DNA of 64,000 bases from Cynocephalus volans (lineage: Eukaryota > Chordata > Mammalia > Dermoptera > Cynocephalidae). The stretch spans positions 18,648,524 to 18,712,523 of the forward strand of contig NC_084472.1 in NCBI RefSeq assembly GCF_027409185.1, in the 5' to 3' direction. Positions 45,225-56,179 of the stretch are shown piece by piece (within the stretch, counting starts at the first letter, position 1; every line of letters starts with the position of its first letter). The position numbers were made by a program, and so were the translations under genes. The notes below the pieces were generated by a model. It searched no databases. It saw only the letters and a list, made by a program, of their open reading frames with translations, and was not told the DNA's origin.

Positions 45225-45450
45225 AGAACAGCGGACTTGGAATCAGACCAACTGGATCCTGGATTTGAGTTTTCATTTTATCACTTCCATGAACTTGGCT
45301 AATTGACTTAACTTCTGTGCCTCAGTTTCTTCACCTGTAAAATGAGCACAGTATATCTGCCCTGCCTACCTCTCTGGTCTGCTGTGAAGAGTACAGAAAT
45401 CACAATACATGGGTGTATTTTGTAGGCCTCAAAAGTGTGTGCTATCATAA
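45225..45450 (+). repeat. MIR SINE, near full length
   Basis: 'AGACCAACTGGATCCTGGAT', 'TGTGCCTCAGTTTCTTCACC', 'TGTAAAATGAGCACAGTATA' gives head, core and tail of MIR in order. Confidence 0.88.
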
Positions 45451-46195
45451 TTTGACTTTTAATTTCCTGTAGGGCATTTTAAGGACAAGCTAAATGAAGG
45501 TGGAGGTTGGTCTGGACATGAAGAGATCCTTGGCACTCTGTCCTGTGGGGGAACAAGGTCAAGTGAACAAGAGGCTGAGAACCAGGAGGGCCTCCTGAGG
45601 GGCCCACCCCTCCCTTAATTTCTCATACTAATGGACATCTATGTTTCCACTCAGAATTCTCACCCGTTTGTCAGGTACAAGGCCAAGATACCAAAATAGC
45701 TCTTGTGTAGGACTGAAACTATGACTGTTCAACTGTTTCTGGGCTTTATTTTTTTTGCTCTACTCCACTCCTCTCAAAGTATCTGCGGACGTGTCGAGGA
45801 TATAATGCAGGCCGGGTGATGCTCAGAAGCGGTCCAAACATTACACAGTGAGACAAGAATTTTAGAGACGTTTCAGAGGATGAGCGCGTGCCCTGACTTC
45901 CCTGGCGAGCCAGTCACCCAATGCCAGCAATGTCCATGGAAGGCTAGAACACTCCCCGCGTGCTGCAGGCTACCAGCCTGCGCAGGAAAAGGAGGCCAAG
46001 AGGACAGACATTCAACCTTAAATGAATAATTTAGAATACACCTCTACATAAATGGATGTCATCGTTTAGCAGTTAGACATTCATCACTTAACACTAACCA
46101 GCAAATTATTTTTCATAAATACACAGGGGTTTTCTAATAGACATAGTCACCGAGATTCAGGTTTTTAGCAACATCTGCATCTCAATAATGTTGGA
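45451..46195. other. Unique sequence; CpG-richer block at 45780-45990
   Basis: 45780-45990 contains several CpGs ('TGCGGACGTGTCGAGG', 'GAGCGCGTGCCC', 'CCCCGCGTGC') in CpG-poor surroundings. It has no open frame of note. It is a candidate regulatory segment or an old CpG-rich relic. Confidence 0.4.
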
Positions 46196-46199
46196 AACA

Positions 46200-46435
46200 C
46201 TGAAATTGTCATTTGGAGAAGGCACCGAGACCCTACTGGGTAGGCACAGACTTTAGGGCTGACCCCTCTCCCCATTTCTGTCATTTCCAGTTGTGGGACC
46301 TTCAACAAGTCTGATAGCCCTCTAAGCTTCAGTTTTCTCCTTTTCAAAGTGGGAGAAATTACACTGACCTTAAAGGGTTGTTGTGAGGAGTTAAGATAAT
46401 GTGTGGCGAGAGCTGAGCCCAGGTCCAATGGTGGC
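46200..46435 (+). repeat. MIR SINE
   Basis: 'CTAAGCTTCAGTTTTCTCCT', 'TAAAGGGTTGTTGTGAGGAG' is the MIR core and the following segment. Confidence 0.8.
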
Positions 46436-46492
46436 AGGAATTCAAAACCTAGTCTTTTGTTATTAAGAAAGTAAAACAACACATGTGGTGTG

Positions 46493-46950
46493 TATTAGTC
46501 CTTTTTGTGTTGATTATAACAGAATACCTGAAACTGGGTAATTTATAAAGAAATGAAATTCATTTCTTCCAGTTTTGGAGGCTAGAAAGTCCATAGTCCA
46601 GGAGGCACACCTGACAATAGCCTTCTTCTTCTTGGCAGAAACTCTCTACAGGATCCCTGGGCGACCAGGGTGTCACATGGTGACAATGGGCTGAGCAACC
46701 TTCTCACTTGCTCTCCTTTTAAAGCCATCAGAGCCTTGCCCATTACTCCATGAAGGGATAAATCCATCCATTCATGAGGGCACAGTCCTCACAATTTAAT
46801 CACCTCTTAAAGGCCCCACCTTTTTTTCTTTTTGGTGGTTGGCCAGTATGGGAATCCTATCAAATACCATAATTAGATTTCCCACCCTCTTAGCACTGTT
46901 ACAGTGGGGGTCAAGCTTCTGTGAGTTTGCAGAGGCATTCAATGCACAGC
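46493..46950 (-). repeat. MaLR LTR (MST/MLT1A-like) with a SINE fragment inside
   Basis: The plus strand starts 'TATTAGTCCTTTTTGTGTTG' and 'CCTGAAACTGGGTAATTTAT', the complement of an MST-type LTR end, and runs to about 46950. Its U3 side ('CACCCTCTTAGCACTGTTAC') matches the truncated left part of the MaLR element at 6504-6620, so both belong to related subfamilies. A piece of about 40 bp at 46818-46857 is foreign (see next entry). Confidence 0.82.
46818..46857 (-). mobile_element. Truncated monomeric SINE tail
   Basis: 'CTTTTTGGTGGTTGGCCAGT' followed by ATGGGAATCC matches the 3' end of the monomeric SINE at 41938 ('GTTTTTGGTGGGTGGCCAGT'). It sits in the middle of the LTR. I cannot see a clear TSD. 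It is either a heavily 5'-truncated insertion or a remnant left by deletion. Confidence 0.7.
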
Positions 46951-47130
46951 ATAGTGTTTATGATTTAGCATTTTAAGTTCTTGCCAGAATTTTTTCCCTT
47001 CTTACATGGAGGATGATAGACAGATTAAGCAGAACTTCTACAGTTGTGTTTACTGGGTGTCATAGCTGACTGTCCCTTGGTGGGTTATCTCAGAAATTAA
47101 GGGTAGAAATAAAAATAATAAAATAAAAAC
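46951..47130. other. Unique sequence with an AAAT-rich patch
   Basis: A-rich at 47107-47130. No feature. Confidence 0.4.
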
Positions 47131-47134
47131 AGTA

Positions 47135-47348
47135 GCATCTGTATTATGTGCCTGGTAGTGGGCTTAAATAGTCTATTTGCATAAACAATACTCCAAATAC
47201 CCTTAGGCAGTGGGCACCGTTACTGTCCCCACTGGCAGATGAGAGAACTGGATCTCAAAGAGTTTGGGTCATTTGGCCACATGGCAAGTAAGGCGACTTG
47301 AACCGAGGTTCTTATGATACCAGAGGCCACATTTTCATTCACTGAAAC
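47135..47348 (-). repeat. MIR SINE, near full length
   Basis: 'GTCCCCACTGGCAGATGAGA', 'GGCCACATGGCAAGTAAGGC', 'GACTTGAACCGAGGTTCTTA' is the MIR complement in correct order. Confidence 0.85.
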
Positions 47349-47844
47349 ACACTGAGTTTGCTCAAAAGCAGTCTGTCTTCATAGCCTCATAGCTTAAACA
47401 GTTGCTAAGGTTGTCTTGGTTACAAGGGCAGAGAGGAGAACTTCACGAAGATGCGGAAAAGAGTGGGAGCTGTTAGTTTGCCCGTCCTTGGACCCCCTTC
47501 CCTGTTTATTCCATGTCCATCTCCAAACTCACCTTCTCTTGGGCCACTTTTGACATGCTGTCTTGCTCTTTCAGCCTGAGTGACTTCCAGTTGTACTGGA
47601 GCCTAGCCCAGGAGTCTTGCTCGGGGGCTGCAGCGATGTCTTCATCTTCCCTCAGTCCCTCTCAAGCACACCCCTTGGGTTCCCCCGCCTGTGTGCCTGC
47701 TACAGACAGCATGTGCCTGCCCTGAGCTCTGGCCAGTCACGGGAGAGGACGATATGGCAGTCCCACAGGGAAGTACTTAGGACACAGTCTGGTGTTGGCT
47801 GGGTGTGGGCTTAGGAAATAGCACTGCACCGTGGAATAGCCATG
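47349..47844. other. Unique sequence, no gene recognised
   Basis: Overlapping short frames at 47513-47814 without known domains. Confidence 0.45.
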
Positions 47845-48010
47845 GACTTTTATTCATGCATGTACTCACTCATTTATTCTGCAATTTTTAAATGAATATC
47901 AGGTGTTGGGAACACACCCCTGACCTGCAGAACTTATAGTTTAGTGGAGGAGACAGACTCAGGAAGGCAGAGCTGTAATTCTGGGGGACAAGTCTGGGTA
48001 GTAGCACCCC
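47845..48010. repeat. Ancient repeat fragment
   Basis: 'TACTCACTCATTTATTCTGC', 'ACCTGCAGAACTTATAGTTT', 'AGTGGAGGAGACAGACTCAG' is the old 'ccctgccctcaaggagcttacagtctagtgggggagacagac' pattern. Confidence 0.6.
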
Positions 48011-49444
48011 TGAGCACCACAAATGTGTGTAAGGGAGTCAAGGAGGAAGAGTGCTGGAGAGGAAGCTTCAGGTGCAGGGAGTGGCACGTCACAGATTCAG
48101 AGGCGGGAGGGAGCAGGTGCTGCCACAGGGATATACACAAAGCAGTGTGGCTGGAACATTCTGTGTGTGGGGAGAAATGGCAAAAACCCATCTCATTCCT
48201 ATAGATTTGTCAGCCATGGCCCCAGTTCACACTCAAATGAATCATTGAGGAGACTGAATGGCCACTACTTACATAGGTGTGGGCACAGTTAAAAGAAACC
48301 AGTCAGGGTTGGGGACACATCCGGGGCCAGCAGGAGCAGGAAGGAGGAGCTGTTACTACCCTGAGCACTGACAGGCAAGAGCAGCGAACAGTTATTAAAA
48401 TCCTGAGAGCTGTAGCTGGAATGTGGGAGAAGGCTGCTGGGAGGAGTTGGGGACTTTGGTAAAAGCACACAGCCACTGCCCACCCACAGCCTGGCAGGAA
48501 GGGAGGAGAGTGTATCCGGGGGAAACCTGCAGAAAACACCCAGCGTGGCAGGCGTCGGGACCATCTCCTCGTTCCACTCCAGCCCCCATTAACCATCTGT
48601 ATCACAGACTGCAAATCTCATCCTATAAAGGATCATGACAGGGTGCAGCTCAAATACACAATGAAGGAGCAACTATAAATTCAAAAATAGAGCCCAGACC
48701 ACAGAAAACATAAATTAAAGATCAAGCAGGGGAAAAGGGGGGGAAAAAGCTGGACAGTAAAACAAAAATGTGGAGATCATTTGGACTTAGATAGTTGCCA
48801 TTGTTGAGCCAGAAAAACCACTCTGAGCTTCCAGGTAACCAAAATTTAAAGGAAAATGATCAGTTTTCCTTGTTGAAGAAGTGAAAGTATACCAGTTTGT
48901 ATCGGTAGCCAGACCTTAGCATGAATAGATTTCTCTATGGGGCAACATCATTTAAACAGACTGTGTCCCTAAGGAGATTCCTCTAGCAAACTCAGGTCTA
49001 TGCCACACACCTGTCTTGTATCCGCACCGTTCCCTGGAACTGTTCCCTGATAGTACACAAGCTCTGCCTCTCTCCCATGATTTCATGTTTCTCAACTTCA
49101 GGGACCATGTTTTTCTACCTGGGCATGTCTTTTCTACTTCCCATTACCATACTATTTTGAAATTGAATCTGGTGAAAATATTTTGAGTATTGATTTTTGT
49201 CTGGCATTGCAGAGATAATTTTTTATATACTGTTAAGAATAATTAGATCAAGCACAGGTGCATCCATAATCCTCTGCATGTCCTCCTGGGAAGCAGGTGC
49301 TCTAGGAGTTCGAGGTACAGGGGTGAGTGTCCATCGTGACAGGTGTTTCAGAGGGCTGTGGCATCCTCACGGATGTGTGCCGAGATGGAAGGGAACAACG
49401 GTTCATCCCACTTCTCAGTTCAACCTTAATGAAGTACTGTTAGG
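48011..49444. other. Unique sequence, no gene recognised
   Basis: Several overlapping frames at 48023-48638 on both strands with no domain. AT-rich from 48640. No confident repeat. Confidence 0.45.
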
Positions 49445-49640
49445 CCAGTGGTGCTAAGCATTTGGGGGTCAAAGTCCCTCTCAAAAAGATGATTAACAAC
49501 TGAGGACTCTTTCCCCAGAAAAAAGCAAAGGCACACAATTTTGGTTTCAGTTTCAGGTAATTTACAAACTTCTTGGAGCCCAACCTTGTACTTGTTTAGG
49601 GTCTGTGGACCCCAATTTAGAGTCCCTGGTTTAACCGATG
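49445..49640. repeat. Possible non-autonomous DNA transposon or similar old repeat
   Basis: The left end 'CAGTGGTGCTAAGCATTTGG' and the right side 'GGGTCTGTGGACCCCAATTT' with 'GAGTCCCTGGTTTAAC' look like imperfect terminal inverted repeats around 'TCTTTCCCCAGAAAAAAGCA'. This is the style of an old hAT-type MER element. The family is not assigned. Confidence 0.4.
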
Positions 49641-49809
49641 GTCGTCATGACATTTTGTATAAGGAATTTTTCTTCTGGATACTCCCATTAGCAATAGAGC
49701 CAAAGCTATATCGCAGGTATCAAGTTCATCCCATAGGGGTTGAGAGGAGTGGGAAAATTACATCATCAGCCTGTTACGCCCCTCACCTCACACAAATGTT
49801 CTACAGTTA

Positions 49810-50245
49810 GGATGGAATAATTATGACAATGGAATATTATTCAGCTCTAAAAAGGAAGGAAATCTTGACACATGCTACAAAATGGATGAAACTTGGGGAC
49901 ATTATGCTAAGTGAAATAAGCCGGTCACAAGAAGACAAATGCTGTAGTATTCCACTTTTAAGGGGTACCTGGAGAAGTCAAATCCATAGACAGAAAGTGG
50001 AATGGTGATTGCTGGGGCTGCAGGGAAGGAATGAGGAGTTACTGTTGAATGGGTATAAAATTTCAGTTTTGCAAGAGGAAGAGAGTTCTGGAGACTGGTT
50101 ACACAATAAAGAGAGTTCTGGATTGGGTCAGATGTCAGATTCCAAATTGCAGCTCATATACTTCATGCTGCCGAACCGTACACTTAAAGATGATTAAGAT
50201 GCTAAATTTTATGTTGTGTAAATTTTACCACGACTAAAAAAAAAA
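49810..50245 (+). mobile_element. L1 3' end with A tail
   Basis: 'ATGGAATATTATTCAGCTCT', 'GACATTATGCTAAGTGAAAT', 'GCTGAACCGTACACTTAAAG'-type text (here CCGAACCGTACAC) and 'TTTATGTTGTGTAAATTTTA' form an L1M 3' end, followed by an A-rich stretch at 50236-50260. 5'-truncated; an 'AAAGAGAGTTCTGGA' segment is repeated at about 50078 and 50107. Confidence 0.85.
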
Positions 50246-50260
50246 ACCAAACAAACCCCT

Positions 50261-51950
50261 CCCTCCCCCCAAAAAACCCACAAGAATTTAAAACAGTGCA
50301 GCCTGAAGAATGCAACATGCACCTGAGGGGTGTGTGGGATGGGGAGGCACAGTCCTGCTTGCTAGTGCTGGTGGGTTGTGGCCTGACCCAAATGAAAGGA
50401 CCCTCTGGGCAGCCAGCTCTTTGTCTTGTTGGTTGCCAGGCAGGCTCCCTGAGCTGTAATGAGTGCCTATGGCATCGAGAATCAGCACCAGGAGCATCTT
50501 CATGGGCTTTTGGGATCGTTCTGCTGAGGTCTTTGTACTTGTCACTGGTGCGTTTTCCATTTCTGTACTCAATCTTGTTATCGACGTATACTTTTCCTAT
50601 TAGAGAATGGCTTGTGGCCATCTTCTAAGGCACTCCACAATTTCAAAGGAAAACTGTGGCCTCATATATGATTCATCATGCAGGAACTCTTCGTTTGATA
50701 GGACCCATCTTTTTTATAACAGGAAATAAATAAGTGTTGCTAAGCTACCATGTCCACCAGAAAAAAAATCATATAGTAGATTCCATTGTATTCTTTGTCT
50801 GTTAGAGTTGATGATTCTTCTACGTTAATTCAGTCCTTTTGTTCTTGACCTCCCTTACCTAAAGTTAATTAGAGTTTGGCCACAGTATACTTGGTGTAAA
50901 CAGAAAGAAAAAAAGGCTTGAATCGTAATTTCCCATGAGAAAACAGTGAGCTTCCCTAAACTTACCCAAAAGAATTTAAAAAGCATTTCTTGGCCTATAT
51001 TTTTGGTTCTGCACCTGTCTATGTATCTATCCATCTCTCTGTCTGTGGTTCAAGTATACGATGCAGACATCTGATTTAATCTTATTTTTGCAAAGGAAAG
51101 AAATATGCACAGGTAACTTTTAGAAGCTGCAAGTACCCCTTTTGACTCACTGGAGTTGGGGCATTAGTTCTCCAACTCTTAGAAGAATAAGATAGAGACC
51201 ATTTGAGGGACTTAGGTCAATTATGCCATTTTCCCAAGAGAGAGATCTCAAAATAAAAATGAATATCATTGCCTGTATCAGATTCCCTGAACCTCAGGGC
51301 AACGGAAGGGTCCTGATGCAATGGAATAATTCTGTCTGCATATTTAATTTACATGAACTCAGATATGCACACACATGAATGAGGAAGGAGCCATTTGAAT
51401 GGAGGTGGCATTTGGGGCTACCATTCAACCCAAAGTCCCACAGAGGATGGGACAGGAGTTCAAGAATCTGCTGTTCTCACATGCTCTTAGTGTAAACATC
51501 GTACCCTGCTGAGTGTGATTTTAGCAGTGTTATTTCCATACAGCATGGCTCCACCTGCAAATCTTCCTCTTCCTCTAACACTCACTAATTAGTTTCAATT
51601 CTAGTGTAAGAACTGGCTGTGCTGAGCTTCTTGAGAGATGGGACATCCATCTCTAGCATGGTTCAAGTTACGGGCTTGCTCAGATTAGCAGGGGTCATAA
51701 AGACTTGAGAGAGAAAAAAACTCATGAAACTGTGGCACCAGTTACTAAAATGATTGCTAAGGAGGTAAATCAAACGTGTGCAAGATTTTAGATTAAGACT
51801 GAAATGGCTTTTGATTTGTGCCTGAAGGACATGGACTATGAATATGTGCCTATGAATTTTAATGTGTTCTAACTTCCCGCCGAGGAGGTACAGATTTCTG
51901 ATGAAAAGGAATTTCAAAAACTAATTTCAACTCCACATGCATTCCCCAAC
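50261..51950. other. Unique sequence, no gene recognised
   Basis: Overlapping frames at 50202-50628 on both strands are mutually exclusive and carry no domain. The rest is AT-rich unique DNA. Confidence 0.45.
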
Positions 51951-51954
51951 ATGC

Positions 51955-52190
51955 ATGGAAATTATAATGGTTAGGAGCATGAACTTTGGGTCAGATGTCA
52001 GATTTCAAATCCCAGCTCCACTGACAACGAACACAAATTCTAATAAGCCTCAGTTTCTTCAAATGTAACAATAGTTCTCACCTAATTGGGTAGTTCTGCA
52101 GATTAAATGAGACAATCCATGTGTAGCACTTAGCACCTGCATTTAATAAGTAATGCAATAGATGTTTACTCTGATTATTCAGGAAGCAAC
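51955..52190 (+). repeat. MIR SINE, near full length
   Basis: 'GGTTAGGAGCATGAACTTTG', 'CAAATCCCAGCTCCACTGAC', 'AGCCTCAGTTTCTTCAAATG', 'AGATTAAATGAGACAATCCA' gives the whole MIR order. Confidence 0.92.
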
Positions 52191-52374
52191 AGCAATCCAG
52201 TGCATTGGCTCTGTGCCACTGATTTGTGGGAAGAACAAAGGGCTGGCTCTGTGCTCTGGATCCAAGGCAATGAAAAAGTTTTAAAAACGTGTTTGTTTTT
52301 ACTCTTCCTATGTTGTGTTTTATATATCTAACTTCTAAGCTATTTAAATATACATGTTACATGCAACTATTCAT

Positions 52375-53065
52375 TCAATGTAGCTGGTGAATATTTCTGG
52401 AGCATCTGCTATGTGCTGGGATGGGTGCTGGTGATGCAGAGACAAGACACAGTCCCTGGATGGGGGGGAGGAGACAGACACATGAGCTGAAAGTCACAAG
52501 CCAGCATAGAGAATGGAGTGATAAGGGGCACCTGGAAGAACTTAGGTGCAGAAAGCAGTGAATGGGTCAGGGTAGGGCTCCTGGTATGTGAAAGGCACGG
52601 AGGTGAGACACAGCACAGGGCATTGAGCAGCTCCAAGGAAGTCACGTTGCCAGAATGGAATGTGCAAATCTGGGAATGGTGGGTGAAGAGGCTGGAGAGA
52701 GAGGCTGATCGTGGAGCCCTCACATGCTCTGCCAGGGCCTTTGACTGACAGCTGGAAGGCTGTGGGCACTGTTGATTGGATACATCTTCTCGTTGGAGGT
52801 AGATCATTTTGCGTGGCGGACAGGTTGGAGGTGGAGACCAGAAGTAAGCATCCATTTATGAGATTGCTGCAGCCTTTGGGTTGAGGGCTGGGGAGGGCCG
52901 GACATGGGCACTTCCCCTGGGGACGGATGGGAGGAAGTGACACTGAGAAAAAATTGTAGGTTAACTCAGCAGGACTTGTCATGATTGCTTGGGTGGGAAG
53001 TGTGGGGAAAGGAGGAATCAAGAATGACTCCCAGGTGTCTAGGTTAGGCGGATGCGTGCATGGTG
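52375..53065. repeat. Ancient mammalian repeat, long copy
   Basis: 'GCATCTGCTATGTGCTGGGA' to 'GACAAGACACAGTCCCTGGA' and 'GGGAAAGGAGGAATCAAGAA' follow the same very old pattern seen at 9597, 13565, 40265 and 47850. The minus-strand frame at 52542-53075 lies within it and has no domain. Confidence 0.5.
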
Positions 53066-54194
53066 CTGCCACCATCTGAGGTTTTTTTTAGAATAAAAGA
53101 GGAAGAACAGGTTTTGAGGGTGGAAGATGATTTGCTTTATTTTGAAAAAATTTTAGTTAGATACAGAATTTACAGTCTAGAAAGCCAGTGATTCAAATGT
53201 GCTTTTATTTCACTACATTTGGAATTCAGTAATCAAAGAAATTATTTGTAATAACGAAATCTTCAGATGTCTAAATAGGAAGTTGTACAGTCAAAGATTC
53301 TCAGCCAGGACCAAGCAACAGCTGAGCCCAAATTACCTTCATAATTTAAGAGAGGGAAGAGGAAAATTTTAGAAGCTTGAGAGAGAGACTAGATAAAGGA
53401 AAAACACTAATGTGATAATACAAGTAAAAATAATAAGAAAAGACTCTGCTACCTTCAGATATCACTTTCATTTCTTACCTGATATTTGATTAATTGCATT
53501 TCGATCTCTTTTTTTCCACTATCCTCTGATGAAGATTCTAGGAGTGGTGAATAGCAGAAAATGAAGCCCACAGAAGGAAAAAGGAGAAAGAGTGACTTGG
53601 ATAATCCACAAATTGATAATTCACCCACTGATGTCAGCTAGAGCTCAGAGAACCAAGTAGGCAAGTCTGGGAGAAATTATGAACAAGTTTGGAGATATAT
53701 TCACAAGATGATTAAATCTGTGGACTTCAAATCTTTACGCCTCCTTGTGTGGGTTAGCAGCATAAAATGCCTACTCATTTTTCGAGTTTTATTTCTTTTA
53801 GGTTTAGTCACCTCATTTTGGAAGGTTCTGGATAGCAGCAAGAAATGCTGTTTGATTTCTACCCTGAATTTAGTTAAATGAGAAACTGAAAGCGGGGAGG
53901 AAAGATTTTCCTTGGCTGAACAAGAACCACCCCAGCATACAGAGGGCTTCTTCCAGTTATCACTTGACAGGGAGCCATGGGAGACGGATGATGTCAGTCG
54001 GGAAAGGGCCGTGGGTGGGTGTCCCTCGGCTGACTTCTCTTTCCTCTGCCTGCCAGGGCTCCATCGTCCAAACCTGTAACCCCTGCCCAGGCAATTCCAG
54101 TTCTGGGTGTTTCTTAAGCAAATAGTGCAAACCATGCCAGCCTTGGGGTTGCCACCTTTTAGAAGTTGTATACCAGGGAAGTGCTCATGACTTC
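53066..54194. other. Unique sequence, no gene recognised
   Basis: AT-rich at 53080-53700. The minus-strand frame at 53701-54198 (165 codons) has basic and polar runs but no domain that I know, so I do not call it a gene. Confidence 0.4.
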
Positions 54195-54401
54195 TCATTG
54201 CTCAGTGTCACCAGCCTCTTCTATGCCTTTGACTTCTCCGTCCGCCAGCTCCTGAAACACATCTCTAGGTACAATTACGTCTATGTGTACAAATAGCACT
54301 GGTAACATGCCGTCATGTTTTCTAATGACCTCCTTGGTGAAGTGTAGCAGTTTCTCATGCACGGTCACTTTCTCCAGTAGTTTCTCAGGTCTGTCTATGT
54401 C
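54195..54401 (-). other. Unexplained 68-codon open frame without a usable start
   Basis: Stop-to-stop frame on the minus strand (stop at 54195-54197). The translation has a protein-like mix, including HEKLLHFTKEVIRKHDGMLP and VFQELADGEVKG. It has no ATG near its start. On the minus strand a pyrimidine-rich run ending in CAG lies just upstream, which could be an acceptor, but two stop codons separate it from the frame. I recognise no family. A frame of this length is expected by chance in a 64 kb window, so this is only a candidate. Confidence 0.15.
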
Positions 54402-54714
54402 TTACTACCTGACTCCTTGGGAAGCTTTTGGAGACTGGGAAGAAATCTGCCAGCTGCTCCCTGTGTAAGCATCTTGCCCACCTTCCTCTCCCTGTCCCCA
54501 AGCGTGAGTCCCGCACATGGCAGGCAGGTGTTGAACAAATGCTTGTGGGCTGTGAAGCAATGCCTCCGGTATGCAACTCTCCAAGGTGAGAAAAGAAAAA
54601 CTGTGTGTCACACTGCTGAACATAAGGTTTCTACAAAAAATGCAAGCAAGTACCTCCCCTTAAAGGGGCCTTCTCAGCGTTCGTAAAGGATGGTAACGGA
54701 AACTCTTCCCCAGC

Positions 54715-54925
54715 AGCTGCTACACATCAGGCACTGGTTCAGGCACTTTACACGTATCATCATATTTGACGCTTACAACATTCCTTCGCTTTTTCTTATC
54801 CTTGTTTCACAGATGAAGTAACCGAGGCACATAAAGATTAAATAACTTGCCCAAGTTTGGAATCAGATTTCATACTTAGTTAACTCCAGAACACACACTC
54901 TTACCTCTAGACTATATCGCTCTTT
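54715..54925 (-). repeat. MIR SINE, near full length
   Basis: 'CAGGCACTTTACACGTATCA', 'TTTCACAGATGAAGTAACCG', 'AATAACTTGCCCAAGTTTGG' is the MIR complement. Confidence 0.88.
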
Positions 54926-55194
54926 GTGTCCCATTTAAATCTGTTTCTACCAACGTGGTCGTTCTCCTATGCTTTCTTCTAGAAGCTTTCTTGCTTTGTT
55001 GTACATTTAGATCTCTATAAGCAGGAATAGTTTTTTGTGTCTGGTGTGAAGTCAAAGTTAGTGTTTGCCTTTTGGATCCCCTGTGGACAGCATGCCATTT
55101 ATTGAAAACAACCACTCTTTCCTTGCTGTGCTTGAAAAACCTGTGCAAGGAAACCTTGGAGTGTTTCCTTCCTCCTAAGTCACGTGACCTTACA

Positions 55195-55625
55195 CATCAG
55201 GAGAGTCAGGTTTTGAATTCTCTGATCTGTTCTATTGCTCTATTTATCTTTGTGCCAAAATTGCATTGTCTTAATTACTGTAGCTTTATAATATTTCTTG
55301 ATATCTGCAAGTATGGCTTTCAACTTTTTCTTCATTTTCAAGGTAATTTTGATGAAACACGATTTATTTATTTTTGTTTTTGTTGCCTGTTCTTTTGGTG
55401 TCATATCCAAGAACTCATTGCCAAATCCAATGTCATGAAGTTTTCCCTCTGTTTTCGTCTAACAGTTTTATAGCTTTTGCTCTTAGGTTTAGATCTTTGA
55501 TTTTGAGTTAGTTTTTGTACATGGTATAAGGTTAGGGTTCAAATTTATTCTTTTGCAGGTGGATATCCAACTTTTCCAGCATCATTTGTTGAAAAGACCA
55601 TCTTTTCCCCGTTGAATCATCTTGG
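55195..55625 (-). mobile_element. Two antisense L1 pieces in swapped order
   Basis: The plus strand shows 'TTCTATTGCTCTATTTATCT' and 'AATTACTGTAGCTTTATAAT' (55225-55300). It then shows 'TCTTTTGGTGTCATATCCAA', 'AGGTGGATATCCAACTTTTC' and 'AGCATCATTTGTTGAAAAGA' (55390-55600). In L1 antisense the second group comes before the first, so the two blocks are out of order. They are two separate fragments or a rearranged copy. Non-coding. Confidence 0.7.
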
Positions 55626-55654
55626 CACTTTCTATTATTATTATTGTTGTTGTT

Positions 55655-56010
55655 GTTGTTGGCTTAAACAACAGAACATTTTTTTTTTTTACAGTCTGGA
55701 GGACTGAAGTCTAAGATCAAGGTGTTGGCAGGTTTGGTTTCTCCAGAGGCCTCTCTCCTTGGCTTGCGGACGACCACCCTCCTCTTGCCTCCTTGCATGG
55801 CCATTTCTCTGTGGGCATGTGTTCCTGATGTTTCTTCTTCTTATGAGGGCACCAGTTATATTGAATTAGGGCCCCACCTTAATGGCCTAATTTTAACTTA
55901 GTCACCTCTTTTAAGACCTTATCTCTAAATACAGTTGCATTTTAAGGTATAGAGGGTAGGACTTCAACATACAAATTTTGAAGAGGACACAATTCAGGCC
56001 ATAATACCCA
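55655..56010 (-). repeat. MLT1 LTR (ERVL-MaLR)
   Basis: The plus strand reads 'GGCTTAAACAACAGAACATT', 'CAAGGTGTTGGCAGGTTTGG', 'TAGGGCCCCACCTTAATGGC', 'CAATTCAGGCCATAATA'. It is the complement of an MLT1 LTR almost to its end. The T-run at 55680 replaces the normal 'aaatttatt'. Solo LTR; no internal region. Confidence 0.85.
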
Positions 56011-56179
56011 TCCCAGTTGATGGAGCTCCTACCCCTCCATCTGCTGGGATCAAAAACCCTGGGGTCAGTCCTGACTCCATCCTTTCTCTCTGTTACCCAC
56101 AACATTAAAAAGTCTTCTTGGCCTTTCTCAAAAAAAAGGATCCAGAATCCAAGCACTTCTCCCACCTCCAGGACCACCA

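Noticed and set aside
52542-53075. 177-codon minus-strand frame
   Set aside because: Proline/serine/leucine-rich translation of a purine-rich old repeat; no domain and no coding pattern.
53701-54198. 165-codon minus-strand frame
   Set aside because: No recognisable family or domain; overlapping stops in other frames and lack of exon signals do not help. Kept as unique sequence.
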